This document shows positions 42,861-51,390 of a stretch of 64,000 nt of DNA, piece by piece (positions within the stretch are counted from its first letter, which is position 1; each line of letters opens with the position of its first letter). The stretch is from Afipia sp. GAS231 (GTDB lineage Bacteria > Pseudomonadota > Alphaproteobacteria > Rhizobiales > Xanthobacteraceae). The notes under the pieces are model-generated. The model was not told where the DNA came from. It made no database searches and saw nothing but the letters and a program-made list of their open reading frames with translations. The stretch covers positions 3,348,001 to 3,412,000 of the forward strand of contig NZ_LT629703.1 of NCBI RefSeq assembly GCF_900103365.1, given 5' to 3'. Both the position numbers and the translations under genes were made by a program.

Positions 42861-43059
42861 GCGCTCGAACCTTAACCGATTCCGGACCGTCCAACAGCCG
42901 TCCACTCGCTCTGTTTGAGCCTGATCTTTCAGAAAACCGGTGCCGGAGCACGTCCGGGCCAGCCACAAATCCGACCCCGCCCCGCCTTGTTTTGGACCAC
43001 ACGCCACCGCGAAGCCGGGGGAACTTCGGTTCCAGGGGACGAAACACTGGAGGAGAACC

Positions 43060-44181
43060 ATGAAGTCATCCACCACGCTTCGCTCACTCGCTTTCGCCCT
43101 CGCAGCGCTTCCCCTTTCCGCCGGCCTTTCGGCGGCATCCGCCAAACCCACGGTCGAAGTCGCGTTCGTGCTCGATACCACGGGTTCGATGGGCGGCCTG
43201 ATCGAAGGCGCCAAGCGCAAGATCTGGTCGATCGCGACCGCGATCGTCGATAGCAATCCCGACGCTGATATCCGCATGGGCCTCGTCGCCTACCGCGACA
43301 TCGGCGACGACTATGTCACAAGGAAGGTCGAGCTCACCACCGACATCCAGGATCTCTACGCCAACCTGCTGGAGCTCAAGGCACGCGGCGGCGGCGACTG
43401 GCCGGAAAGCGTCAACGAGGCGCTCGATGTCGCCGTCAACAAGCTGCAATGGACCCAGGGCGGCGATACCAGGCGGATCGTGTTCCTGGTCGGCGACGCG
43501 CCGCCGCACATGGACTATGCGCAGGACACCAAATATCCGGTGACGCTGTCGGTGGCGAAGCAGAAGGACATCATCGTCAATGCGGTGCTGGCCGGCAACG
43601 CCGCCGATACCGAGCGGGTGTGGCGCGACATCGCCCAGCACGGCAACGGCCGCTTCATTCCGATCCCGCAGGACGGCGGTCAGGTCGTCGTGATCGAAAC
43701 ACCATACGACGAGGACATTATTATCCTGCAGCGGGAGATCAACGGCACCGTGATCCCCTACGGCCCGCGCGCCATGCAGAAGCGCACTGAGGACCAGACG
43801 CAGCAATTGTCGCGGGTCGCGGCCGCCGCTCCCTCACAGGCGTCGGAGATGGCGAGCTATATCAACAAGCGCGCGCGATCGACCTCGGAAGCCGTCACCG
43901 GCGGCGGTGACCTCGTCGCCGACATCGGCGCCGGCCGCAACAGCTTTTCCGCGATCAAGGACGAAGACCTGCCCGATAATCTGCGCGCGATGAAGCCGGA
44001 GGCGCGTCTCGATGAAGTCAACAAGCAGATGAGCCAGCGCAAGGCGCTCAACGAGAAGCTCGGTGCGTTGGTGGCGCAGCGCGACAAATACGTCGCCGAG
44101 CAGCGCGCCAAGGCGCCGCCCAAGGCGTCTTCGTTCGACCGCGTGGTCGAGGATACGCTGAAGGCGCAGATCAAGCGGTGA
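43060..44181 (+). CDS. Exported von Willebrand factor type A domain protein
   Basis: A 373-residue protein with a Sec signal peptide (residues 1-28, ending SAASA) and a vWA domain at about residues 30-230. The MIDAS metal site reads DTTGSMGG, with further elements in LVAYRDIGDDYVTRKVELTTD and IVFLVGDAPPHMDY. The C-terminal third is helical and charged (EVNKQMSQRKALNEKLGALVAQRDKYVAEQ) and probably forms a coiled coil. The ATG at 43060 has a GGAGGAG ribosome site. It is a periplasmic or outer-envelope protein of unknown function, with no linked MoxR ATPase. Confidence 0.85.
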   Translation: MKSSTTLRSLAFALAALPLSAGLSAASAKPTVEVAFVLDTTGSMGGLIEGAKRKIWSIATAIVDSNPDADIRMGLVAYRDIGDDYVTRKVELTTDIQDLYANLLELKARGGGDWPESVNEALDVAVNKLQWTQGGDTRRIVFLVGDAPPHMDYAQDTKYPVTLSVAKQKDIIVNAVLAGNAADTERVWRDIAQHGNGRFIPIPQDGGQVVVIETPYDEDIIILQREINGTVIPYGPRAMQKRTEDQTQQLSRVAAAAPSQASEMASYINKRARSTSEAVTGGGDLVADIGAGRNSFSAIKDEDLPDNLRAMKPEARLDEVNKQMSQRKALNEKLGALVAQRDKYVAEQRAKAPPKASSFDRVVEDTLKAQIKR

Positions 44182-44197
44182 GCTAGCGGCGGTAAAT

Positions 44198-44331
44198 CGT
44201 CGTCCCCGCGAACGCGGGGACCCATAACCACCAATGACTGTTGTTAGACCGGCTGGTGGCCCCACCGTCGCACAACGCAAATTTTGGTGGCTATGGGTCC
44301 CGGCTCGCGCTTCGCTTGGCCGGGACGACGG
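44198..44331. repeat. Palindromic intergenic repeat, family D-related copy 2
   Basis: Starts TCGTCGTCCCCGCGAACGCGGGGACCCATA and ends TATGGGTCCCGGC...GGCCGGGACGACG; the arms are the GGACCCATAACCACC and GGTGGCTATGGGTCC pair. It fills the space between the vWA gene and the MBL-fold gene on the same strand. Confidence 0.75.
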
Positions 44332-44390
44332 CATCCTTGGAACACGCAATTTTCCCTTGGCGAGAGGCCAAAAATCGGCAATCTGCCGCC

Positions 44391-45083
44391 ATGACCCAGC
44401 AAACCGAGACCCCTTCAGAGACCCGCACCGAAACCCAGCCGAAGGCCGGCGCGATCATCGTGCCGGTGACGCTGTTCGAGCAGAATTGCACCATTATCTG
44501 GGACGAGCCGTCCAAGAAGGCCGTGGTGATTGACCCCGGCGGGGACGTTCCCAAGATTCTGGAAGCGATCAAGCAGACCGGCGTCACCGTCGAAAAGATT
44601 TGGCTGACCCACGGCCATATCGACCATGTCGGCGGCGCCGCCGAATTGCGCGACGCGCTGCAGGTGAAAATCGAGGGTCCGCACATCGCCGACAAATACC
44701 TGCTCGACAATGTCGTCTCGAGCGGCGAGCGCTTCGGCATGACCGACGTGCGCAATTTCGGGCCCGACCGCTGGCTCGACGAGGGCGAACAGGTCTCGAT
44801 CGGAGACCTAACATTTGACATCCTGCATTGCCCCGGTCATTCGCCGGGCAGCGTGGTGTTCTTCAATAAGGAACTGCGCTTCGCCCATGTCGGGGACGTA
44901 CTGTTCAACGGCTCGGTCGGACGCACCGACCTGCCCGGCGGCAGCCACGCCACGCTGATCAACTCGATCAAGGAAAAGCTGCTGCCGCTCGGCGACGATG
45001 TCGGCTTCATCTGCGGCCATGGCGCCGGCTCCAGCATCGGCCAGGAGCGGCTGACCAACCCGTTCCTGACCGGCGAGATGTAA
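44391..45083 (+). CDS. Metallo-beta-lactamase-fold hydrolase (glyoxalase II/YcbL type)
   Basis: A 230-residue MBL-fold enzyme. The metal motif THGHIDHVGG (HxHxDH) is followed by the His of CPGHSPGS, the bridging Asp in HVGDVLFNGSVGRTDLPGG and the last His in CGHGAGSSIGQER. The GRTDLPGG and NP-F layouts are typical of the YcbL/GloC-type thiolester hydrolases, which act on S-lactoylglutathione or related thioesters. I use the ATG at 44391, just after the repeat. The N-terminal 20 residues are Thr/Glu-rich and poorly conserved. Confidence 0.88.
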   Translation: MTQQTETPSETRTETQPKAGAIIVPVTLFEQNCTIIWDEPSKKAVVIDPGGDVPKILEAIKQTGVTVEKIWLTHGHIDHVGGAAELRDALQVKIEGPHIADKYLLDNVVSSGERFGMTDVRNFGPDRWLDEGEQVSIGDLTFDILHCPGHSPGSVVFFNKELRFAHVGDVLFNGSVGRTDLPGGSHATLINSIKEKLLPLGDDVGFICGHGAGSSIGQERLTNPFLTGEM

Positions 45084-45111
45084 GGGACAGCCAGCGCCGT
45101 AACGGCGCTGG

Positions 45112-45489
45112 CTACTCCGCCGCGACCATCTCGGGCGCGTTCGTCTCTGCAAGGTGGCGCGTTCCCCAGTCCTTGATGGCGGCAACGACCGGCACGAAAG
45201 TCTTGCCCTTGCGGGTCAGGCGGTATTCGACCTTCGGCGGCACCACGCCGAAATCCTTGCGATCGATCAGTCCGCTCCCGGTCAGCGCTTTCAATTCGCG
45301 GCTCAGCACCCGCGGTGCGATCTCGGCGCTGCCGACCATGCCGCGCAGCAGGCCGCTGCGGATTTCGCCGTAGCGCAGCGGACCATCCTTGAGGTCCCAG
45401 ACGATGCGCAGCTTGTATTTGCCGCTGATCAGCTTCTGAAAAGCCGCGACCGGACAACCGCAGGCCGGCGCCATCCTTGGCTTTGCCAT
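45112..45489 (-). CDS. HxlR-family transcriptional regulator
   Basis: A 125-residue winged-helix regulator. The core shows FQKLISGKYKLRIVWDLKDGPLRYGEI, SAEIAPRVLSRELKALTGSGLIDRK and the wing VPPKVEYRLTRKGKTFVPVVAAI. Cysteines in the N-terminal ACGCPV segment are at the place used for thiol sensing in YodB/QorR-type members, so redox or electrophile control is possible. It is divergent from the small ABM-like gene at 45701; the shared region has a spaced repeat GTCCATAC/GTCCGTAC near 45610-45632. Confidence 0.88.
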   Translation of the reverse strand: MAKPRMAPACGCPVAAFQKLISGKYKLRIVWDLKDGPLRYGEIRSGLLRGMVGSAEIAPRVLSRELKALTGSGLIDRKDFGVVPPKVEYRLTRKGKTFVPVVAAIKDWGTRHLAETNAPEMVAAE

Positions 45490-45606
45490 TGCAGATCTCC
45501 TCCGAGCGCTCTTTGTTTTGACGCGTTTTCTTCACGCGAACCGGTATCCGCTTCGCTTGAAAACGCTATGTCGCCGTGAGGTCAGGATAGGAGCCGCAAA
45601 AAGAAA

Positions 45607-45659
45607 GTCCATACTGACATTTTTGTCCGTACTTGCGCTGGTGCGCATAAGCGCACCAG
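45607..45659. promoter_or_regulatory. HxlR intergenic region: spaced repeat and leader hairpin
   Basis: GTCCATAC and GTCCGTAC lie about 18 bp apart and flank an AT-rich core (TGACATTTTT), a plausible HxlR operator. A perfect hairpin CTGGTGCGC-ATAA-GCGCACCAG follows at 45638-45659 and would lie in the 5' leader of the gene at 45701. Confidence 0.4.
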
Positions 45660-45700
45660 ATGATCCGATGCAGCCCGAAAGACCCATCCAGGAGGCATCC

Positions 45701-46012
45701 GTGAAGCATTTCATGATCAGATATCGGTTCGCCAACGGCACCACCGAGGCGTGGCACGGTGAAATTGCCCGCTTCATTGCCGCCCTCGACAACGATCCGG
45801 AGCTGAAGGGGCGGATCGTCTACCGCTGCCTGAAAGTTCGCGACGACGCGAGCTATTTCCATCTCGCTTCGGCGGCCGACGACCAGGCGGTCAAGACGCT
45901 GCAGCAGCGCGACTTCTTCAAGCACTATACGGAACGGACGAGGCAGGTTGCCGAGGGCGGCGACGTCGCGGTAACGCCGATCGATTGGATCGCCGAAACG
46001 GCTGCAGCCTGA
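45701..46012 (+). CDS. Small conserved protein, ABM-like fold
   Basis: A 103-residue protein with a strand-helix-strand pattern: MKHFMIRYRFANGTTEAWHGEIARFIAALDND, GRIVYRCLKVRDDASYFHLAS, then DDQAVKTLQQRDFFKHYTERTRQVAEGGDV. This resembles antibiotic-biosynthesis-monooxygenase-type dimeric barrels. I start at the GTG at 45701, which has a GGAGG site 6 bp upstream; the internal ATG four codons later would cut the first strand. Divergent HxlR gene suggests it is the regulator's target, perhaps in quinone or electrophile detoxification. Confidence 0.7.
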   Translation: MKHFMIRYRFANGTTEAWHGEIARFIAALDNDPELKGRIVYRCLKVRDDASYFHLASAADDQAVKTLQQRDFFKHYTERTRQVAEGGDVAVTPIDWIAETAAA

Positions 46013-46031
46013 GTGCTGCGATCGCGCGTGG

Positions 46032-47273
46032 CTATTTCATCAATCCCGCGGCCGTCAGCGCGCGCGTGATGACGCTGCCGACGTCGATGCTGTTGCGCTT
46101 TCGCGGGCGCGGCGGGATGACCGGACGACCTATCGCCGTCCGCGGCCACAGCGTGGCGGCGAGGTCCGGCGACTGCAGCGATGCGGTGGCGGCCGACGGA
46201 ATGACCGGCTTTGGCGCCGGCTTGGCGACGACTTCGTTGGGTTGGCTGACGCGTTCGGTCAGGCCGAAAAAATTCGCGATGTGATAGGACGACGAAATCC
46301 CGGCCTCGATCAGGAACGCGCCTGCGGTGCCGTAGCTTTCGTCACTGCCGCTGGCGATCCCCAGCGGCGTGCCGTGGGCCATGTCGGTGATGGTGTAGGA
46401 TTCGACCACGGTCTCGCCGTCTTCATTCCACCAGACATCGCGCGGATAGCCGTCGACCTCGGACGTCGACATCGGAGCCGTCGGCAACCCGTGCACGTCG
46501 AGCCATTGCTTGACGATCTCGTCGGCGTTGGCCGGATTGACCGTGCGGTCGGCGCTGCCGTGCCACACCGACAACTTCGGCCACGGGCCCTTGTGCTTCG
46601 AAGCCTTGCGCACGAGATCGCCGAGTTCACGCGCGGAACGCGGCGACGACTGCATCATGCCGCTGAGCGCTTCACGCACATTGCTGGCGATGCCGAAAGG
46701 AAGACCGGCGATGACGGCACCGCCCGCGAACACCTCCGGATAGGTCGCGAGCATCACCGACGTCATGGCGCCGCCGGCGGAAAGTCCGGTGACGTAGATG
46801 CGACGCGAATCGATTTTGTGCTCGGCGACCATCCGCGCGATCATCTGCCGGATCGAGGCCGCCTCGCCGCGGCCGCGCGCGACGTCGCCCGGATTGAACC
46901 AGTTGAAACAGGTGTTGGCGTTGTTGGCGGCCTGCTGTTCCGGCATCAGCAAGGCAAAGCCGTAGCGCTTCGCAAGCGTCGACCATCCCGCGCCGAGATC
47001 GTAACCGGCCGCCGTCTGTCCGCAGCCATGCAGGACGACGACCAGAGCGGGCGCGCGCTGGAGGTGTTCCGGTACGAAGGCAAACATCCGGAGTGCGCCG
47101 GGATTGGTACCGAATTGGCCGATTTCGACCAGCGGGCTCGGCGCGGCGGGGCTCCGTCCATAGGCACTCAAGCCATTGAACCCGCTTAGCTTCGAAAATT
47201 GCCGCATGAATTCGACGTTCTGGGCGAGGGACAATTGCAGCTCCTGGAGGGGCGACCGTTTTGGCAACGCCAC
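46032..47273 (-). CDS. PHB-depolymerase-family esterase (LpqC type)
   Basis: A 413-residue alpha/beta hydrolase of the esterase PHB depolymerase family. It shows ALVVVLHGCGQTAAGYDLGAGW (oxyanion-hole region), NTCFNWFNPGDVARGRGEAASI, the nucleophile Ser in YVTGLSAGGAMTSVMLA, and C-terminal WHGSADRTVNP and MAHGTPLG with Asp and His. About 40 extra residues follow at the C-terminus (PARKRNSIDVGSVITRALTAAG). No clear signal peptide is visible, so intra- or extracellular action is open. Substrates in this family include PHB, feruloyl and acetyl-xylan esters. Confidence 0.82.
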   Translation of the reverse strand: MALPKRSPLQELQLSLAQNVEFMRQFSKLSGFNGLSAYGRSPAAPSPLVEIGQFGTNPGALRMFAFVPEHLQRAPALVVVLHGCGQTAAGYDLGAGWSTLAKRYGFALLMPEQQAANNANTCFNWFNPGDVARGRGEAASIRQMIARMVAEHKIDSRRIYVTGLSAGGAMTSVMLATYPEVFAGGAVIAGLPFGIASNVREALSGMMQSSPRSARELGDLVRKASKHKGPWPKLSVWHGSADRTVNPANADEIVKQWLDVHGLPTAPMSTSEVDGYPRDVWWNEDGETVVESYTITDMAHGTPLGIASGSDESYGTAGAFLIEAGISSSYHIANFFGLTERVSQPNEVVAKPAPKPVIPSAATASLQSPDLAATLWPRTAIGRPVIPPRPRKRNSIDVGSVITRALTAAGLMK

Positions 47274-47353
47274 TCAGACCAGATAGTTGCTGCACTGCAA
47301 AATGAAAAGGCCGTGTGCTGTCATTCCACTGAATCATATTTTCGTCGTTGACG

Positions 47354-48766
47354 TTAATTTGTCACGGTCGCGTGCCGCATCCAGGTCAGAAATGCGGCAC
47401 AGATCATGATCGACGCCGCAAACAGTGCGGATGCGGCCAGCAAGGCCAGCCGCGCCGATTGACTGGATTCAACCGCAAAGAATACCGCGCCAATCGCTGC
47501 AACTCCGGCTGCATTGGCGATATGTGCTGTCGTGCCGTACATGCCGGAGCCGGCGCCGGCGCTCGCCGGCTTCACGGACGCAAGCACCGCGCTCGACAAC
47601 GGCGCCATCACCAGCCCCTGGCCGTAACCGAAGATCGTCAGCACCAGTGCGAGCAGCGTTGCCGACGGCGCAGCGGTCGATTCGATCAGCGCCACCAGTG
47701 CCGCGAGACCGGCGATCTGCACCCCGCAGCCCTCGATCAGCACCCGCGTGCCGCGATGACGGGCCCGCGCGCCGGCATGGCGTGACGCCATCACAAAAGT
47801 CAGCGCCAACGGCACGAACACGAGACCGGCCTGCAGCGGCGGAATATGCAGCGCCCGCTGCATGAAGATCGTCATGACCAGATAGAACGACAGGTTGGCG
47901 AAGAAGAAAAAGAACACGGCGGCGAGACCGCGCATGAAAATGGCATCCGACAATAGCGAAAGATCGATCAACGGCATGCCGCCGCGGCCGGCCACCGCCC
48001 GTTCGAGCTTCACGAAAGCAAACAGGATCGCAACGCCCATTGCCATCGCCAGCCAGACCCAGGCCGACCAGTGCACATCATGGCCGAACAGCAGCGGACC
48101 GATCAGGCACAGCAATCCGAGAAACAGCACGATCGAGCCCGGAATATCCAGCCGCGTACCGGCGCGACGCGGCGCCATCGGCATGATCCGCAATGCCGCT
48201 GCGATGATAACTGCACCGAACGGCACGTTGACGAAAAACACCGCGCGCCAGCCGAGCCCGGCCAGATCCAGCGTTACCAGAATGCCGCCCAACATGAAGC
48301 CGGCGGCGCCGGCCAACCCCAGCACGATGCCGTAGATGCCGAAGGCGCGGGCGCGCGAGCCATCCGCGAACAACAGATGAATCGTCGCCAGCACCTGCGG
48401 CACCATCAGCGCCGCGGTAGCCCCCTGCGCTAGCCGCGCCACGATCAATTCAGGACCTGATTGCGCGAGCCCGCACCACAGCGAGGTGGCGGTGAAGCCC
48501 GCAACACCCGTGACGAATATGTTGCGGGTGCCGTAGATGTCGCCGAGCCGGCCGCCGGTGACCACCAGCGTCGCATAGGCGATCAGGTAGATGGCGATGA
48601 CCGCCTCGATCTGCGCCGCGCTGGCGTGCAGCTCGGTTGCGATGGTCGGGATCGCCACGTTGACGATGAAGGCATCGACGCCGAACATGAATTGCGCGGC
48701 GACGACGGTGGCAAGCACCCACCAGCGGCGCGAGGAATCCACGGGAGCTGAAACGATCTGATGCAT
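47354..48766 (-). CDS. MFS transporter, DHA2 drug exporter type
   Basis: A 470-residue transporter with 14 predicted helices. The N-terminus reads WVLATVVAAQFMFGVDAFIVNVAIPTIATELHAS, with motif A in TGGRLGDIYGTRNIFV and motif C in GLAGAAGFMLGGILV. This differs from the EmrB-type gene at 6119, sharing only family features. No adaptor or regulator is adjacent, so it probably works alone. The substrate is unknown. Confidence 0.88.
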   Translation of the reverse strand: MHQIVSAPVDSSRRWWVLATVVAAQFMFGVDAFIVNVAIPTIATELHASAAQIEAVIAIYLIAYATLVVTGGRLGDIYGTRNIFVTGVAGFTATSLWCGLAQSGPELIVARLAQGATAALMVPQVLATIHLLFADGSRARAFGIYGIVLGLAGAAGFMLGGILVTLDLAGLGWRAVFFVNVPFGAVIIAAALRIMPMAPRRAGTRLDIPGSIVLFLGLLCLIGPLLFGHDVHWSAWVWLAMAMGVAILFAFVKLERAVAGRGGMPLIDLSLLSDAIFMRGLAAVFFFFFANLSFYLVMTIFMQRALHIPPLQAGLVFVPLALTFVMASRHAGARARHRGTRVLIEGCGVQIAGLAALVALIESTAAPSATLLALVLTIFGYGQGLVMAPLSSAVLASVKPASAGAGSGMYGTTAHIANAAGVAAIGAVFFAVESSQSARLALLAASALFAASIMICAAFLTWMRHATVTN

Positions 48767-48925
48767 GACGAAGAGCCTTGTCCGAAATCTGTTGCATCCG
48801 ACGGTTACAGATTCCGGTCATCCCGGCGATTACCCCGCAGGTAAGAGGATTTGGCCCGATTGCTGCATAGGAATTAGGGATTACTGCAGACTATTCGGCC
48901 GTTGACGCGTTCAGGACTGCCTTCA

Positions 48926-50320
48926 ATGTACGACTATGACATGCTGGTGATCGGCTCCGGCCCATCCGGGCGCCGGGCTGCGGTGCAGTTTGCAAAACTC
49001 GGCAAGTCGGTGCTGGTGGTGGAAAAGGGCCGCCGGGTCGGCGGCGTCTCCGTCCACACCGGGACCATCCCCTCCAAAACCCTGCGCGAGACCGTGCTCA
49101 ACCTGTCGGGTTGGCGCGAACGCGGCTTCTACGGCCGGTCCTACCGGGTGAAGCAGGACATCGCCGCCAACGACCTGATCGTGCGGCTGCAGAAGACGCT
49201 CGATCACGAGGTCGAGGTGCTCGAACATCAGTTCAGCCGCAACCTGGTGCGAACCGCGGCCGGCGAGGCGCGCTTTGTCGGGCCGAACCAGATTGAAATC
49301 ACAGCGGCGAACGGCGAGGCCCGCATTGTGTCCGCCGCCCATATCCTGATCGCCTGCGGTACGCGACCATTTCGTCCCGACTACGTGCCGTTCGACAACA
49401 AGACCGTGTTCGACTCGGACGAGATCATCGACCTGCCGAAACTGCCGCGCAGCCTCGCGGTGATCGGCGCCGGCGTGATCGGCGTCGAATACGCCACCAT
49501 CTTCTCCGCGCTCGATGTCGCCGTGACCTTGATCGAACCGCGGCCGACCTTCCTCGACTTCATCGACAAGGAATTGATCGACGAGTTCATGCACGAGCTG
49601 CGCGACCGCAATGTCTCGTTCCGGCTCGGCTCCGCCGTCAACTCGATCGAGCACGGCGGGAACGGTAGCGGCATTCACACCAAACTGGCCGACGGCCGTG
49701 TCGTCCATTCGGAAATGCTGCTGTTCGCAGCAGGCCGCGTCGGCGCCACCGACCGCCTCAATCTCGACGCCGCTGGGATCACTGTCGATCACCGCGGCCG
49801 CATCACGGTCGATTCGCTGACGTTGCAAACCTGCGTGCCGCACATTTACGCCGCCGGCGACGTGATCGGATTTCCGAGCCTCGCTTCGACCTCGATGGAA
49901 CAGGGCCGGGTCGCTGCCTGCCACGCCCTCGGCATGGAGCCGCTGGCGCCGCCGGAATTCTTCCCCTACGGCATCTATTCGGTGCCGGAAATTTCCACCA
50001 CCGGCCTCACCGAAGAGGAAGTGCGCACGCGCGGCATTCCCTACGAGGTTGGTGTCGCGCGTTTTCGCGAGACTTCGCGCGGCCACATCATGGGGCTGAA
50101 CAGCGGCATGATGAAGATGATCTTCTCGACCAAGACCCGGCGACTGCTCGGCGTGCACATTCTCGGCGAGGGCGCCACCGAACTGATTCATATCGGCCAG
50201 GCCGTGCTCAACCTCAAAGGCACCATCGATTATTTCATCCAGAACACCTTCAACTATCCGACCTTGGCGGAAGCTTACAAGATCGCCGGGCTGGATGCCT
50301 GGAATCGGATGACGCGGTAG
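48926..50320 (+). CDS. sthA: Soluble (Si-specific) NAD(P)+ transhydrogenase
   Basis: Flavoprotein that balances NADPH and NADH. The 464-residue protein starts MYDYDMLVIGSGPSGRRAAVQFAKLGK (FAD Rossmann), has GGVSVHTGTIPSKTLRETVL where disulfide-type relatives have CxxxxC, a second Rossmann VIGAGVIGVEYATIFSALD, the FAD-binding IYAAGDVIGFPSLASTSMEQGR and a dimerisation domain with LGEGATELIHIGQ. The lack of the redox disulfide and the FIQNTFNYPTLAEAYKIA end identify SthA instead of lipoamide dehydrogenase or mercuric reductase. The start at 48926 matches the family N-terminus. Confidence 0.9.
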   Translation: MYDYDMLVIGSGPSGRRAAVQFAKLGKSVLVVEKGRRVGGVSVHTGTIPSKTLRETVLNLSGWRERGFYGRSYRVKQDIAANDLIVRLQKTLDHEVEVLEHQFSRNLVRTAAGEARFVGPNQIEITAANGEARIVSAAHILIACGTRPFRPDYVPFDNKTVFDSDEIIDLPKLPRSLAVIGAGVIGVEYATIFSALDVAVTLIEPRPTFLDFIDKELIDEFMHELRDRNVSFRLGSAVNSIEHGGNGSGIHTKLADGRVVHSEMLLFAAGRVGATDRLNLDAAGITVDHRGRITVDSLTLQTCVPHIYAAGDVIGFPSLASTSMEQGRVAACHALGMEPLAPPEFFPYGIYSVPEISTTGLTEEEVRTRGIPYEVGVARFRETSRGHIMGLNSGMMKMIFSTKTRRLLGVHILGEGATELIHIGQAVLNLKGTIDYFIQNTFNYPTLAEAYKIAGLDAWNRMTR

Positions 50321-50344
50321 CTCGAACGAGCCAAAAGCAAAACA

Positions 50345-50372
50345 AGAGACGCCGTCTGAGAACGGCGTCTCT
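50345..50372 (-). terminator. Hairpin terminator, best oriented for the minus-strand VOC gene
   Basis: Perfect 11-bp stem AGAGACGCCGT / ACGGCGTCTCT with a 6-base loop. On the minus strand it is followed by a T-rich run (TTGTTTTGCTTTT); on the plus strand the downstream tract is weak. It lies between sthA and the VOC gene. Confidence 0.75.
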
Positions 50373-50509
50373 CTGAAATATCTTCAAGGAAAAGAAGATT
50401 CCGGCTCGACCGCCACATTTGGCGCCGGGCTCTTCGCGCTCTGTTCTAGAATGCAGACGTAACAGCTAATCAGGTTTTCTTAAATCTTTATGCACCGAGC
50501 TCCGTAGTA

Positions 50510-51214
50510 TTACGAAGCCACCGGCTCTAACGAACCGGTGAGCGAAGCGCGCTGCGACAGCTCGATCCAGTTACCATCGGGGTCGCGCACCATCGAGATC
50601 CGGGCCGTCGTTCCGAGCGTCACCGGCGCGCGCGCCTCGCGGCCGCCATGAGCCAGCACATGCGCGTGCTCGCGATCGACCTCGAAGACCTGGAAGGTGA
50701 TATAGCGCCAGCCTTTGCCCTCGAAGGCGGCATCATCAGGCGCATCCGCTGACCGCTCGACGATCAGCACCGTGTCGCCGGCGAGAAACACGGCGCCGCC
50801 GGTGTCTGTGGCTTCACCCGGCACGAGGCCGAGCGCTTCGGTGTAGAAGCGGCGATGCGCCTCGACGTCGCGAACGCCGAGACGGATGCCGATGCGCTCG
50901 ATCCCGAACATTCCCTTCGGTACCAGCGCGACGCGGTTGCCCTCCGGATCCGCCATCGGTTGCGGCGCAGTGATGCCGTCGCGCGCAATCAACAGCTCGC
51001 GGTAACCCGACGGCGGATTGTCGGGCAGGGGCTCATAGACCTGGTTGATTTTCAGAATCGAGCCGCAGAGGTCGTGACGATGCTGCTTGTAGCCGCGGCG
51101 GATCGGCTGGGTGTGGTCGAACGGCAGGCCGATCTCGTTCTGCCAGAAGGCGAGCGCCGCCGGCGCGTGGTTGGTCGCAAAGCCGATATCGATGCGGGGT
51201 TTTGCCAGTTTCAT
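50510..51214 (-). CDS. Two-domain VOC (glyoxalase/extradiol-type) protein
   Basis: A 234-residue protein with two vicinal-oxygen-chelate modules: residues 1-105 (RIDIGFATNHAPAALAFWQNEIGLPFDH ... DPEGNRVALVP) and 110-225 (RIGIRLGVRDVEAHRRFYTEALGLVPG ... MVRDPDGNWIELSQ). The second module keeps the usual D-P-D-G-N-W-I-E-L ending with the metal-ligand Glu. The first lacks an obvious Glu ligand and may be structural. The ATG at 51214 has a GAGAGG ribosome site. Its substrate is not predictable. Confidence 0.82.
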   Translation of the reverse strand: MKLAKPRIDIGFATNHAPAALAFWQNEIGLPFDHTQPIRRGYKQHRHDLCGSILKINQVYEPLPDNPPSGYRELLIARDGITAPQPMADPEGNRVALVPKGMFGIERIGIRLGVRDVEAHRRFYTEALGLVPGEATDTGGAVFLAGDTVLIVERSADAPDDAAFEGKGWRYITFQVFEVDREHAHVLAHGGREARAPVTLGTTARISMVRDPDGNWIELSQRASLTGSLEPVAS

Positions 51215-51390
51215 ATGCTGCCTCTCGCCCCTGACCTGCACTGCCGGGAAATTCCGGACGACGGTAGGTCACCCGCCTTCGCGCGACAACCATGCGCGGG
51301 CCGCGGGCTTGCAGGATTGCCTTGCTCTCCCCTACCCCGTAGTTTGGCCCCGAGCCCTTTCAAAGAACAATAAATCCGGAGAGAACCCCC

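Noticed and set aside
42940..43059. N-terminal extension of the vWA protein
   Set aside because: The signal peptide starts at the ATG at 43060, which has a strong GGAGGAG site; the extension would bury it.
42271..44331. CRISPR-like spaced palindromes
   Set aside because: Only two or three copies, kilobases apart, no regular spacers and no cas genes.
44241..44390. N-terminal extension of the MBL-fold protein
   Set aside because: It would translate through a palindromic repeat; the ATG at 44391 fits the family better.
48926..50320. Lipoamide dehydrogenase or mercuric reductase
   Set aside because: The CxxxxC redox disulfide is missing and the N- and C-terminal motifs fit SthA.
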